64,000 bases of DNA. It comes from Acanthaster planci (Eukaryota; Echinodermata; Asteroidea; Valvatida; Acanthasteridae). The notes under the pieces are model-generated. The model was not told where the DNA came from. It saw only the letters and a program-made list of their open reading frames with translations, and did no database searches. Of this stretch, positions 24,480 to 35,349 are shown piece by piece. Location: the NCBI RefSeq assembly GCF_001949145.1, contig NW_019091474.1:199596-263595 (forward strand), read 5' to 3'. Position numbers and translations under genes: made by a program. Every line of letters starts with the position of its first letter. Position 1 is the first letter of the stretch.

Positions 24480-26090
24480 ACCAGATACTTTCAAGGGGAC
24501 CGACCAGCTTCTCCAAAGCCTCTGCAGCGACATTCTCAAAGACATGACTTAACTTTGGTGAAGAAGCTAAACGAGAGGCCTCACTCCTAAGTGAGATGGC
24601 ATATTTCAAGGTCCTCACCAATGTGAATCTCGTTCCTCGCTACTGCATGCGGTGTCTCTATGGTATGTAATATGTCGTGGATTGGCTTTGGGAGCTGGTA
24701 TTGTAGTGACATCTCTTGAGCATTCCCAAGATATAAAGGATCTAGACTAACTTTTTCATCTAAGACTGAAGGATTTAACTTCACATATTGGTTGGGGTAT
24801 GTATGAGTTCCTGACATATAACTTTTTTCCTGAGACATACTTTTGTAAGACACCCATAGTCAACTGTAGTAAACCCACACAGGTGTCGCTGGAAAGGGGG
24901 TGTAGCATGTAGGACGTCTCACACCCTATATTACAGTAATTTTTGTCGACAAAACCATGGTGCTGTCGGCAAGAATGGAAAAGGAAGGGAAAAACGAAGG
25001 AAAAGTCACGTAAGTGTCAGGTCGGGAAATCAAACTACCCATTACACTCATTTCTTTATTAATGTGCCTACAATTCGTCAGCATATGTCATGATGGCATT
25101 CCCATTTCAGAAATCTATATAGCGACGTCTGTGTTTACCCATATTTTTGGCTGCACCAGACTTCCTCAGAATTATATTGCAAAACACGCCTGGCGAAAGG
25201 AAATACTGACTGTCCATCTATAGGCCTACTCAAGGGGGGCAATTTTCCTCCAGATAAGCAGGAAAAAAGCATCTCAGAAGAATTGGCCTGTTTGTTTGGT
25301 CTGTTTGTTTTTGGTTATGTTTTTTATAATACTGCATGCCCAAGTTCAGTCATTCAGAGGAACCTGTCCGCCATGCATACCGCTAGGTAGGTCCATTGGA
25401 GGAAAGGGGCAAAATCTGTAATACCTTGGGAGCACATTTGTCATCAGATTCGGCCAAAAATGGACGTCCTTTATCGTGGAGATTTCTTTCTCGCACACTT
25501 CGCTGTAAGTGGAATCGATTTCCCAATTGTGCAATCGACTGAGCCAACACTGCCTCTGTCTATTTTGGAGAGCAGTCGCAGAAGAGTACCAGGTACATGT
25601 GAATGGAAGGGGAACTAAATTATTGGAGAACTCTGAAGGGTTGCTGTTGCTAAATTATATACAAATTAGAACTACTCACAGAGCGACTAACAATCAGGAA
25701 AGAGTGGGCAGAACCTAAGCTTTAAGCCGATGAAGCGATGTTTCTCTAAATATTTTCATTGATGGCCAGTGCTTCTGCTTCAACCGTTTTTGTCACTGTT
25801 GTAAATATCGTCGCCGATGTTATCTTGGTTGCTCTGAGACTGCTGGGTTTTTCTTCTTCTTCGTCAGTGGTTACAAATAACTTTTCCTATTTTTTTTTTC
25901 ATTGTGCTTTACTCCTGCGGCACTGCAGACCCTGCACTTTAAAAACTGCAGTGTTGAACTGGTGTTAATTCAACACGAAAGGAATCGTTATTGTGCAACT
26001 TTGATCTGATGATGCCTATAGGCTCATCTATATTCGTCAACACTCATACTTTTGCACCGTGCTATCAGAATTGCATTATGTATCTGCTGC
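24480..26090. other. No supported gene
   Basis: A short ATG frame before a GTAAGT donor (24957-25007) has no partner and no promoter, so it is not called. Confidence 0.35.
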
Positions 26091-26092
26091 TT

Positions 26093-26270
26093 CAATACGG
26101 GCGATTTACAACAGTGCGCCTCCAAGAGTTTGCAACGCGTTGGGCAACCACAATGCGCGAAATCTGCCAACCCTTTCTAAACACGCATTGGGTGGACAGA
26201 TTTCGTCCATCATGATTGGCCGACGCGTTGCAAACTTTTAGAGGCGCACTGTTGTGAATCGCCCATATTG
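26093..26270. mobile_element. Palindromic MITE, family A copy 1
   Basis: A nearly complete palindrome: CAATACGGGCGATTTACAAC at the left pairs with GTTGTGAATCGCCCATATTG at the right. Each arm carries GTGCGCCTC.AAGAGTTTGC (right arm as GCAAACTTTTAGAGGCGCAC) and a self-complementary CAACGCGTTG or CGACGCGTTG block. It is about 175 bp with no coding capacity. A second copy is at 31628-31799. Terminal inverted repeats, small size and two dispersed copies fit a non-autonomous DNA element. No clear target duplication was found. Confidence 0.88.
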
Positions 26271-26274
26271 TCCT

Positions 26275-27700
26275 CTGTCGCACGTTTAAAGGTTCGCAGA
26301 GAGTTGCCAAAACCTAACGGTGCACCAAAATCCACTACAGTAAGTTTAATATAACTGTCTGTTTCGCTGGCACGGAATGTCGATTTGGTCCCTAGGATAA
26401 AGGTAGCATCTGATAAAATCTTGACCTCATCTTCGCATGGAATTGAGTGGCTCAGAGATTCTGGGCACAGAGATGTTAACTGGTACGCTTCTTTCTTGCC
26501 ACACTAAAGTGTAGACTTCCCCAAAAATCACGTCTACGTTTTAGAAGCTACTTTTTTCAAGTTTTGAGGGTCCCTGAATACGAAGCGTCTATTTAGCATC
26601 GTACGGCAAGGGTCGCTTCTGCAGATCTTGCTACAACGTCCTTCGTTGGAGCGAAACCAAAGCTTGATTACTTGTCTCAGCGCTGCGTCCCTGAAGTAAC
26701 CTAAGATTTGCCGCCACACGAAGTGCATTTCGTCAATCCTCTATTATGGCCGCGCTGCGGCAGTTACGGGAAGACAGCAGGTGTCTTATTGTCGCTCGAA
26801 TGTCAAGTCATACCGTTACAAGGAATGAAGATCAGAAAAATATCATTTGCAACATCGACCAGTGGAGGGTGTTGTCGGCAAGGGGTGCCCAAAATATTCG
26901 ATGCTAGATTTGCTCCAGGGCCACTGAAAGCACGCTTAGTGCGATAACAGGCCGGAGAGTAGGAGCAACCGTTAGCGAGTTAGAGGGTAATTCGAGCACG
27001 GGGAAATCATAGCATAAATTCATCCGGCATAAAAGGGAGGGCAGGGAATTATCCCTGACAGTCATTCTGCCTAGTTTTGTCGAGATTTACAAGTGCTATT
27101 CCCGCGACGAGGATGAATGATGCAGTTTCAAGTCAGCCATGACATCTAAATGTCAGTATTTTGCCGGCATGCATTTGAAATTGTTACTGGGGCGAAGCTT
27201 TAAGGTCATCAGGTGGTTTGAACTGATCAGCGTGACCACTTCAAGCGATGAGTCTTCTTGCGCGAAGCATCTCTGTGGAACCCCCTGTTTGCATGAGCCC
27301 AGTTATCATGGAAATTATAACTTATAACTTGAGCTGTACAAATTGCTTGGGAATTATGACGCTGGGCAAAAGAACTGCTAGGAACCAGCTTCCTGCAGCA
27401 GGCATCACATGAGACTTGGTTCCGTGGTAACCTGTCAATCCAGTATTTGTTACTTTCCCTGAGGAGAACCTCGACCTTTTAATGCTGCACAGTATGGACG
27501 CCTACACGCTTTCCCCTTTTCGTCTGGTAGCTTTTAACCTTAGAATGGCTTTCACTTAATATAAAAATTGCTACTGTGTATCATGATACGAATTTACCCT
27601 TCTTCTTGGAACAGCTTGTACAATAAATCAAACCAATGCAAATATCGTGACACAATTGTGTTTACAATACCAGTTTATTAAACTTTTCTTTTTCTTTTCT
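26275..27700. other. No supported gene
   Basis: A 53-codon frame starting ATGGCCGCGCTGCGGCAG (26746) has coding-like composition but no splice partner or family match. The rest is unremarkable. Confidence 0.3.
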
Positions 27701-27730
27701 TTCGCTTTTCTTCCCGTTGTCTCTTTTCAG

Positions 27731-27757
27731 ATGTACCAGGCACTGGACAAGGCTCAG
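27731..27757 (+). other. Possible 27-base microexon
   Basis: A long pyrimidine tract (CTTTTCTTCCCGTTGTCTC) ends in TTTTCAG at 27730. It is followed by ATGTACCAGGCACTGGACAA, GGCTCAG and a donor GTCAGT at 27758. In phase 0 it reads MYQALDKAQ and would fit between the candidate signal-peptide exon (ends phase 0) and the CART-like exon (starts phase 0). The splice signals are good, but nothing in the peptide confirms the link. Confidence 0.25.
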
Positions 27758-28549
27758 GTCAGTCTGATTTTAGATGTCTGTGTCAACCTCTGTAACTCCA
27801 AACTACATGAGGGAAAAGCTTGAGTTGGGCAACTTCAACACCCTTCGGTCTGTCAACGTCGCTTTGGTCGATAGTCGTCACGCACAATCATCACTCGCGT
27901 GCCTAAGCCGACAGCCCGACTTCCCGCTAACGCAAACTGTCTTCGTGTTTCTCAATTAATTTCCCGCCCAATTCCGCTGAGGTACCAAGAAAGGTCCCGC
28001 GGCATGCCCAGAAGTCTCTGTTGACAGACACGCTGGGGTTGGCACGAATGAAATGGAAGCTTGCTGTCCTTATTTCGTTTGAGCATGACAGAATCTGTAG
28101 TCCCGCGACCGATTTTTGAAGAGTGTAAGGGATATTAAATGTATAAGGCAGCATAATGTTCTGGGATCTAGCGATATCAACATGTTGTTTAACAGCAAAT
28201 AAATTAACGCTAAATGCGAATTTAACAGCCAAATGTAGACGTTTGCCTCTTCCCAAAGAATGACATTTCACTCCATTTGTTATACTGAAACATTTAAGTT
28301 GAAGTTACCTTTACGTTTAAAGCTTTCTGCTAGGATCAAGACCTTCAGGTCAAAGTCTGATAAGCCGATAACTTTACAAAATGGAAAACATGTTTGAAGG
28401 AAATTTCTTTCGGAGGAAGTTGATCTTTAAAGTGAACAGAAATTTGAATCGTTACCTCCATAGTTCCAATCAGATAGAGTGAACTGTGGAATGAGATTGT
28501 GGGCATAATTGTAGCTTTGACTGCGTGTGGCGAAAGTGTGTTCTCCGAT

Positions 28550-28702
28550 CAGTGGCGTATCCAGCAGGAGTGGGGGGAGTTCTCTCCCCCTCCAACAGAC
28601 TTAAAATTAAAAGCAAGGATGTCAGGACCGTGAGTAAGGCTTATAATTTTTTTCTCCCTGACATCATGTTGCCCCCAACTCCAAAAGCTGGACGCGCCGC
28701 TG
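28550..28702. mobile_element. hAT-type MITE, family B copy 1
   Basis: The left end is CAGTGGCGTATCCAGCAGGA and the right end is AGCTGGACGCGCCGCTG. The terminal CAGNGG form and the 8-bp flanks TCTCCGAT (28542-28549) and TCTCCAAT (28703-28710), matching at 7 of 8, are what hAT transposases leave. The element is 153 bp and non-coding. A related copy is at 35129-35349. Confidence 0.8.
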
Positions 28703-28710
28703 TCTCCAAT

Positions 28711-30700
28711 TTTGAAGAATTGATCTCAAACTCATCTCCAACGTTGGCCATTTATCGCCAGCGATGAGCACAGGAGAGTCTTGATCTCGCGCGGCATATG
28801 CGGTTGGTGAAGGCTTCTCCGTCAATAAAATCCATCTGCTTTTGCGCCTTTCGTCCGTTTTTTTTTTCTGTTTTCTCCTTGAGCAGAAGCAACCCCTCAT
28901 AATCGGTTGAAACATGGAAGAAGGAACACAATACATGTAGTAGTTGGTTGGGAGTGCTCATTTTGTTGGTAGCGATGCGACCGTAACGAGGATATTTCCT
29001 TGTCGTTGGTGAAACAGCAGGATTCAATCCGTGTTGCTAAGAAAATTCCGCCCTCTCTTGGTCCAGCTCGAGGCTCATAACAGAACAGTCCTTTGATTTT
29101 GCTCAAGGTTGCCAAATACAGTGTCCGCATAGATTATAAAAGCTATAAATTTTTGTCCTAAAAGGAAGTTTTTTCTCTTTCCTGGTGAAACAAAATTCCA
29201 ATAGTGTTGTCTCAAGCGTCTGTATTTACATGTAGAGATATGACACCGTTCTCGACCCTCCCCTTCCCTAGTAGTCGAGGTTAACGGCCGGTAGTCTTTG
29301 CTTAGAAAGACGTGATCAATTCCATCTGTCATTACGTTTTTCACTTTGCGAACAAGCACGCAGAGCTCGACTCCACCGAAATCGTTTCCGTCATTTGCAA
29401 TTTTGTGAACTAGCACCAGGATAAAAAAATCACACTTTTCCTTACCATTTCCGACATTTTTTTAACAATGCTTATAACATGCACTGGAATATTTCCACAG
29501 TCCCGGAAGTGTGAAAACCAATTTAAAGGAAGATCGCTGGCAGGGCCAACAAATGGAAAACCTCATCGGGTATTCCGGCATTGGGCAATGACGAACTGCT
29601 AAAGGGGTCGATATGCGGCCTGTTCTGCCCTGGGGTAGAAAACTCGACTATTTGACACAATCAGGGGCACAAACCTAATCAGGCAGCGGGGGAAATTGAT
29701 TGGAAAACAGGGGAACGCCGGGAGACCCCAGACGCTCTGAGTTATTCGATTAATTATACGATTAGCTTGACTGCAGTCACGCCTGATTCCCCGCGACGAA
29801 ATGAGTGTACCTGAGTATAGGTGGGAATTTTATGGTCTACTTTAGGCAGGCGATTGATGTGTTACTCATGTCGCAGTCAAATTGAACTGCAGCAGGTGGT
29901 TTGCTGGATCAGAACCGTATCTAATTTTGTACGGGTAATTGCTTGGTGCATTGCTATTCTAACACTTCTGTTGCTTGCTTTTGGCTTACAAAAGTACTTC
30001 GCCAAGATTTTTTCGGGGGGGGGCATTCGTAAGCATCAAACTGAAAAACAATGGTCGATAGTGGGGAGGGGTTCAGTTCCACGTTATTTTTCAAGCAAAA
30101 CGTTGATTTCATCCCGTTTCCTCCTTTTTACCTTCCTTTTTAAAGTTTTCATTTTCGGGGGGGGGGGGTTAAGTGCCTCCCTGCGACGCCCTAGAACTCA
30201 CTGTAATATCTCTGGAGAAGAAGTCATGGACGGCTATAGACCATTCAAGGGAGACCATTATCTCAGGATACGCCATTACTGTGATGACACCAAACTTGAG
30301 CCCTTTTCTTACTTCATTTCGAACACTGAAGGGATGCAAACTGGATGTCACAAAAAGTGTGCAGCGAAATTCACTTGCGTGGAAATGCTCAACTTATGCC
30401 AGTTCGCTTCTCCAGTCTTCGATCGGTATATCACAAGTATGCATTCGTGTCTGCGTTTGTGTAAAGTGTAAATCTCCTTTGACTTGACGCACTCAAGCAT
30501 TTGGTGAGCTCATCACCATTACTGATTGAAGAAGAATACGCATGTAACGCGTGCGCACCACCTGCACATGAGCATCACGCTGTCGGCATCCTGAGGTGTT
30601 GTCACCTCACTTATGGTTTTTTTTTCTGGTTGTCCATTTAGGCTACAGTTTTCTTTAGCCACTACATTGGAGTGTCTTACTTGCTATCCTCAATCTTAAT
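28711..30700. other. No supported gene
   Basis: Several overlapping open frames on both strands (to 216 codons at 29821-30471) include poly-G runs and show no domain. A minus-strand 113-codon frame (29075-29416) has no recognisable family. Confidence 0.35.
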
Positions 30701-31254
30701 AAGCCATTTGCGAGTTAAATTTCAATAAAATCTGGCACACTGAGATATCTGATCGCACATAAACATAACAATTTGAATTCCCCAGACTAAAGACGCTGTT
30801 GCTATACCTCGTGATTCGGGGCAAGCTTTTGCTTAGCGACCACCATCTCTGGAATGGACTGGCTCCTTTGTGCCCATCTTTTACATTGAGAACAGTGTAT
30901 TGTTGTGAGGTGTCTCTTATATAACTAAGGAAAGGCTTGCCCCGAATTACGAGGTAAAGCAACAGTGGCGTTAGTATGGAGAATTCCAATTGTTATGTTC
31001 ACGTGAATTTAAAGAACTCAGCGTATACCCGGCAACATATGGGACAGAGGGGTACCCCTCTCACCTGTCCAATCCCTATACACACTCTAGACTATTGTTA
31101 CCTAACACATCCCCCCCAGAAGTCTGTAAAGAATTCCTGAGATTCCAATCAAACAATGACCCACACAAAGGCGGGGGGGTTCTCTCCATCCCATATCTTA
31201 CTTCAAATGACTCAGCGTACCAGATTTTATTCAAATTTAAGTCGCAAAAGGCTT
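30701..31254. mobile_element. Foldback element, family C, interrupted by a later insertion
   Basis: The left arm, 30701-30836, runs from AAGCCATTTGCGAGTTAAAT through ATAAAATCTGG.AC.CTGAG, ACATAACAATT and TGTTGCT to CGGGGCAAGC and TTAG. It matches the reverse complement of the right arm, which starts near 30935 and resumes at 31210-31254. Joining the right-arm pieces gives a continuous arm of about 135 bases. The loop is about 100 bases. Without the insert the element is about 360 bp, a long-armed foldback or MITE-like transposon with no coding capacity. Confidence 0.85.
31026..31209. mobile_element. 184-bp insertion in the foldback arm with a 10-bp target duplication
   Basis: ACTCAGCGTA occurs at 31016-31025 and exactly again at 31210-31219, bracketing 184 bases absent from the opposite arm. 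The insert begins TACCCGGCAACATATGGGAC and ends CCATCCCATATCTTACTT. Its first and last 20 bases share only a weak inverted ATATGGGA/TCCCATAT match. A target duplication of 9-11 bp is usual for Mutator-type elements; the family is not proven here. Confidence 0.75.
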
Positions 31255-31430
31255 CTTCCTTTATCCTGACATAAGGTAGTATACTACTGCAGGGAGCTGA
31301 GATGGTTTCAGGAATTTTCAGATGTTTAGCCCAATGTTCAGGTATAATGATAAGACAGCGCTTTGAGCATCAATTTTGATGGATATGCACTTTATAGAAA
31401 TATCAATGCAGTATTATTTCTCCTATGCAG

Positions 31431-31577
31431 TGTGTGGCCAGGCCCGGTCAGCGCTGCATCATCCCAGTGCCGGGGCGACGGGGAGCTCTGCGCCGATGCG
31501 ACTGCACACTGGGCTTCAGCTGTCAGTATCGCCCTGACGATGGTCGATATCTCTGTGATGCCGACAGGATGATGTGA
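31431..31577 (+). CDS. Last exon of a CART-type cysteine-rich neuropeptide precursor
   Basis: After the acceptor TTTCTCCTATGCAG (ends 31430) a phase-0 frame of 48 codons runs to TGA (31575-31577). It starts CVARPGQRCIIPVPGRRGAL, continues RRCDCTLGFSCQYRPDDGRY and ends LCDADRMM. Six cysteines are spaced 7, 13, 1, 5 and 10. The CDC pair, the following C-x5-C and the G.R.G.L segment before CDC match the C-terminal disulfide domain of cocaine- and amphetamine-regulated transcript (CART), a secreted peptide of the nervous system. The first, second and last loops are longer than in vertebrate CART. The frame is shorter than 60 codons and lies inside a shadow frame. Upstream exons are uncertain (candidates 19764-19836 and 27731-27757). 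Another six-cysteine secreted family is the main alternative. Confidence 0.68.
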   Translation, partial: CVARPGQRCIIPVPGRRGALRRCDCTLGFSCQYRPDDGRYLCDADRMM

Positions 31578-31627
31578 GTCCTCCCCGCCCGTCTAAACGT
31601 CACTCATTATACTGTTATCTCTGTCGT

Positions 31628-31799
31628 GGGCGTTTCACTATAGTGCGCCTCCAAGAGTTTACAACGCGTTGACCCATCACAGTGCGCGAAATCTGTCGAC
31701 CGTTTCCAAACGTGAAGTGGGTCGACAGATTTTGCGCATTGTGATTGTTCAACGCGTTGCAAACTCTTGGAGGCGCACTAGGCCTACTGTGAAACGCCC
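31628..31799. mobile_element. Palindromic MITE, family A copy 2
   Basis: GGGCGTTTCACTATAGTGCG pairs with the right end CACTAGGCCTACTGTGAAAC plus GCCC. The internal CTCCAAGAGTTTACAACGCG and CAACGCGTTGCAAACTCTTG blocks match the copy at 26093-26270. It begins 50 bases after the stop of the CART-like exon and before the next AATAAA, so it probably forms a long hairpin in that gene's 3' UTR. Confidence 0.88.
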
Positions 31800-32052
31800 G
31801 TAATGTGCATCTGGCATAGATTTCTTTCAAAGGATTTATTCCAGGTTAACTTTTCAGTTTTGCAGCTTGAGAGTAGAAAAGGAATTAATAACAATTTACT
31901 GACAAATTAGCATATGTGTACTCTAGCGAATTATCTAATTTTGTACTTGAATATACCTAAGTGTTTTTAATCTTGGTTTTGAAAACGAAACCGTTGAATT
32001 TGGACGTAATCGTAACATAGTTAGATGCCATCCAAATCGACACTTCACATTT

Positions 32053-32058
32053 AATAAA
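32053..32058 (+). terminator. PolyA signal AATAAA, candidate for the CART-like gene
   Basis: First plus-strand AATAAA after the stop at 31577, about 475 bases downstream. The intervening 3' UTR would contain the family A MITE. Confidence 0.4.
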
Positions 32059-32620
32059 AACAGATTTTGGGAACGAAATCAAAATGACTTCTTAGCGTGA
32101 AAAAAAAAACGTCTGTGGTGTTGTCGATCAGAGGTAATCCGTGGAAGGTTTAGCACTCACGTGGGCGTCGCCCGTGTTCTTAAATTTAAGGCATGCGTGC
32201 AAGTTACAACACATAGCCTAGCTGGTCAGGGAAAAAAATGAAACGCCTGCGCACGACCTGCTGAGTGCAAGCACTATGCAATATCGCACCCCAGTAAACA
32301 CTTGTAACTCTGGTTGCCGATCCAACTTGAAGTATAGGCCTACAATTTTATTGTGAGCAGGTCCAAGTAAGATTACCCTGCACGGTATATCCCAGAGGTT
32401 GATTACAAGTTACCCTGAAGCCAGCCTTCACGGTCGAACTGTGGGCACAGTACGACTGTGTTCAGAATATGCATGCATATCCGCAGCTCTCAGCGTCAAT
32501 TTAGACAGGGCGAAGCCGTAAAAAGTGACATCTCTCCGACGCCAAAACTCATCTTTAGATATATACAAGTAAGAAGTCAAGCATTGCATGGTGAAAGGTA
32601 CAAGAGATCTAGTCTTTCGG

Positions 32621-32704
32621 GTACGCCATGGAATCAATCTCTTTGGGAAGGTGTTCCTTTAAGAACTGCACCTCTTCCAAAAGAGATTGATTCCATGGTG
32701 TAGC
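32621..32704. ncRNA. 84-base near-perfect hairpin, microRNA-precursor-like
   Basis: The 5' arm CCATGGAATCAATCTCTTTG pairs with the 3' arm AAGAGATTGATTCCATGG with one mismatch over about 24 positions. Pairing extends outward (GTACG with TGTAGC) and inward (GGAAGGTG with CACCTCTTCC). The loop is about 15 bases. The size and shape fit a pre-miRNA or a tiny foldback repeat. No conserved microRNA sequence is recognised in it. Confidence 0.5.
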
Positions 32705-32709
32705 TGCAA

Positions 32710-35120
32710 GCACATCTCATGGTTAAATGCACTAAATTCTAATCAAATAAACGCTTTCAATGTCTAAATAAACGCTGTGATTAAAATAACTTTGGTGAGT
32801 ATTGCTCCTAACGTACGTGACTATACCGCCAACCATGCGTTCCTAGCAACAAGCATTCGATGAAAGTTACCCCCACGCCAAGTTTTCCTAGGTTGCACTT
32901 ACTGCCGCAGGCAGAGCAATCACTCTGTCCCTAAAAAGAGTTTCCACTGCCACAGCTACGTCAGATGGGGAGCACGCGGAAGGCGTCTGCGTCTTGGGAA
33001 AAGCAAAGCGCCGTTTCGCTACAACCGTATCACAGCAATTACACTTTTTACACTAAATGTTCATGAATACCTAATGCAGGTTTCTTTAAATGAACATGAA
33101 CTGTTTTTTTTGTCAGAGCTGCACGTAAAATTGTGTATCCCGTATCTGTCATATTTCTAATCATTTCCTTTTGGGCATTTGAAACTGGCCAAAACACGAA
33201 CTTGTATTGTTACCAGCTCCATATAAATTTCAGATTTGACCTTCATTAATACATGTTGAAAATAAGTCTCTGTGATGTGCTGCACAGACACCCCTGGACA
33301 AGTAATCGTGATCCCTATAGAACCAGAATAATAAATTTTCATATCATCAAGCTGAGTAATACCAGAGAAGAAAGCTGCTGCAAAAGTTGGACCATGGAGT
33401 TCTTTTCAAAACTGGATTTGTTTACAGCCTGAGTTTTTGGACGTGGTGAAGACCCCCCCCCGCCCTCTATTTCTGGGCCTTATTTTTGAGAAGATGCACT
33501 TGCTATGTACATCTCGAATAAATCTCCAAGAATCAGTTCGCCACACAATTTTCAAATATGTACCTCTTCCGCAATGTGGTACAAGATTCCAATTTCTCCA
33601 TTCACAGTCAATATTTCATTTTGTCTCTCTTTTCTCAGCAGCGACCCAGACATCCGGAAGATCTTCTTCTAGACACCTCATGTTGTAATGACACAAGCCC
33701 AACCGATGAACCTTTCTACCAGTTTTGTTTCAAGTTGACTCTGTGAGACACTACCCAAGTGCGCCCTGTGCCGGGAAAGAAGCTGTGAGGGTGACTCAAT
33801 GGCAGACACCACACCACCCCGAAGATAGAGGCAGTGAAATCGGGGAATACGTGATTATTTGAAATTTGCGTGACATTTGTATTAAGAATATCAGATTTAC
33901 CCACTCGTATACCAAACGGGACCAAGAGAGGGTGCTATTTTTTTCTAGCAACCAAGGCTTCTTGATGGGAACTGCACTTTGCTGGTTAGGGAACAACTAC
34001 GAAATGCAAGCGTTGCGTTCACAATGCATCGCTTGCAACAAAATAAGCACTCCCCACCAATATGGCTCTTTTCAACCGATGAGGGGGTGCTGCTTAATTA
34101 ATTAAGGCAGATAGTGGAGCTAGAATGGGCTCATTAGCTGTAGGACCTTTAAGAACTCCAAAAGTCAATTTAGCATTTTAATTATGGGCTTTAATAATCA
34201 TGTTAAACATAATTACAGTGTAGTAATTATAGTAATCACATGTTGACCTTCTAGCGGCATTAAAGATTTCTGAAACTGGCATAATTTAATTGGTCAATGA
34301 AAAATCATTTATTTTAAGTGTCTTTGGATGGGGAACCTTTTCTGAATCTCCGTAGTAGCGTGCTCACGCTTCCTACCCCAGACAAGTCTACTTCATATCA
34401 GGCCTAGGCCTATATTTTGTTCAACGGCTGTCGATACTACGGTTCCAATTAATAATTTCCCTAAAGAAGGTCCTCTTAGGTACCCTTTTATGTTTTATCG
34501 ATCACAGACAGAACAATTATATTTAATGGGGTGTTTTGAGTTTATTATTTTTGTTTTTGACAACTTCTTACAAACTTGCCGAATTGTATGATCTCATTGT
34601 CTATAAATGGACCTTTATCGAGTCAATAAATCTTCTTCATTTTAATTTAAATCGACACACTTGGTTAATTGCATTATAGTTTGCTTTTGGTAGTGTCTTT
34701 AAAACAACATTAGCCATTTTGACATAACAAACAGATAAAAATAGTTCTTAGTGATAAATATTAAGCCGTACGCTACACGAAGCCCGCCAACTGATACAAT
34801 TGGTACAAACTTAGGTTATCTTACCTATTTGTGGTGAGCTTTCCATCTTCAAGAGCATTGTGCAGATCACTCAAATCTTGAATAAAGATACACATAATTC
34901 ATAATAGTTGGTATTTTGTCCCCGAGCCCAATCCCTAAAGGACCCTGAGTGGGACACACCAGAGGGACTCCCCCCTTTGTCGATAACTTTTTTTTAAATT
35001 TATTAATTTGTTTTGCCAAGGAAAACCTTACCTCTTCACCACTGCCATCCCTTCCGAAGCCAAGTTACTAATTTTTTTTTTCGTCGCAACTGAGCTGCGA
35101 AGCCCACAGAGAGATCATGT
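32710..35120. other. No supported gene
   Basis: AT-rich, especially 34080-34760, with TAATTA-type homeodomain-like words. These could belong to enhancers but are expected by chance in such AT-rich DNA. Confidence 0.35.
33940..34100 (+). repeat. Dispersed repeat, family D copy 1
   Basis: Shares ordered blocks with 55520-55680: TAGCAA, CACT..GCTGGTT, ACGAAATGCAAGC, CACTCCCCACC.ATATGGCT and TTCAACCGATGAGGGGGTGCT. No coding capacity. The copies are diverged, so the element is old. Confidence 0.55.
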
Positions 35121-35128
35121 TGGAGATT

Positions 35129-35349
35129 CCGTGGCGTATCCAGCGGGGAGGGAGGTAAGTCCCGCCCCGTCCAAAGATACGTTGCCCTTTTAGGTTTTGC
35201 TATTACTTTTAGAGAATGAAAAGGCCAGCATTTTAGGAATAGCAAAATCACTTTTGGGGATAATAGTGGGGATCCTTTCAAGAAACGGAAGGTGAGATTA
35301 GTAAAATTACTATTTTGCCCCTCAGATCGAAGACCCAGATACGCCGCTG
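35129..35349. mobile_element. hAT-type MITE, family B copy 2
   Basis: The left end CCGTGGCGTATCCAGCGGGG and right end AGACCCAGATACGCCGCTG mirror each other and match the ends of the copy at 28550-28702. No 8-bp target duplication could be seen, so the edges may have decayed. Confidence 0.6.

Noticed and set aside
24957-25007. ATG frame MVLSARMEKEGKNEGKVT before a GTAAGT donor
   Set aside because: No promoter, no partner exon and a purine-rich low-complexity composition.
26746-26907. 53-codon frame starting MAALRQLREDSRCLIVARMS
   Set aside because: Plausible composition but no promoter, donor or homologue recognised.
29821-30471. 216-codon plus-strand open frame, the longest in the window
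   Set aside because: It includes poly-G runs, has no domain, and its overlapping frames are also open; no promoter or splice partner was found.
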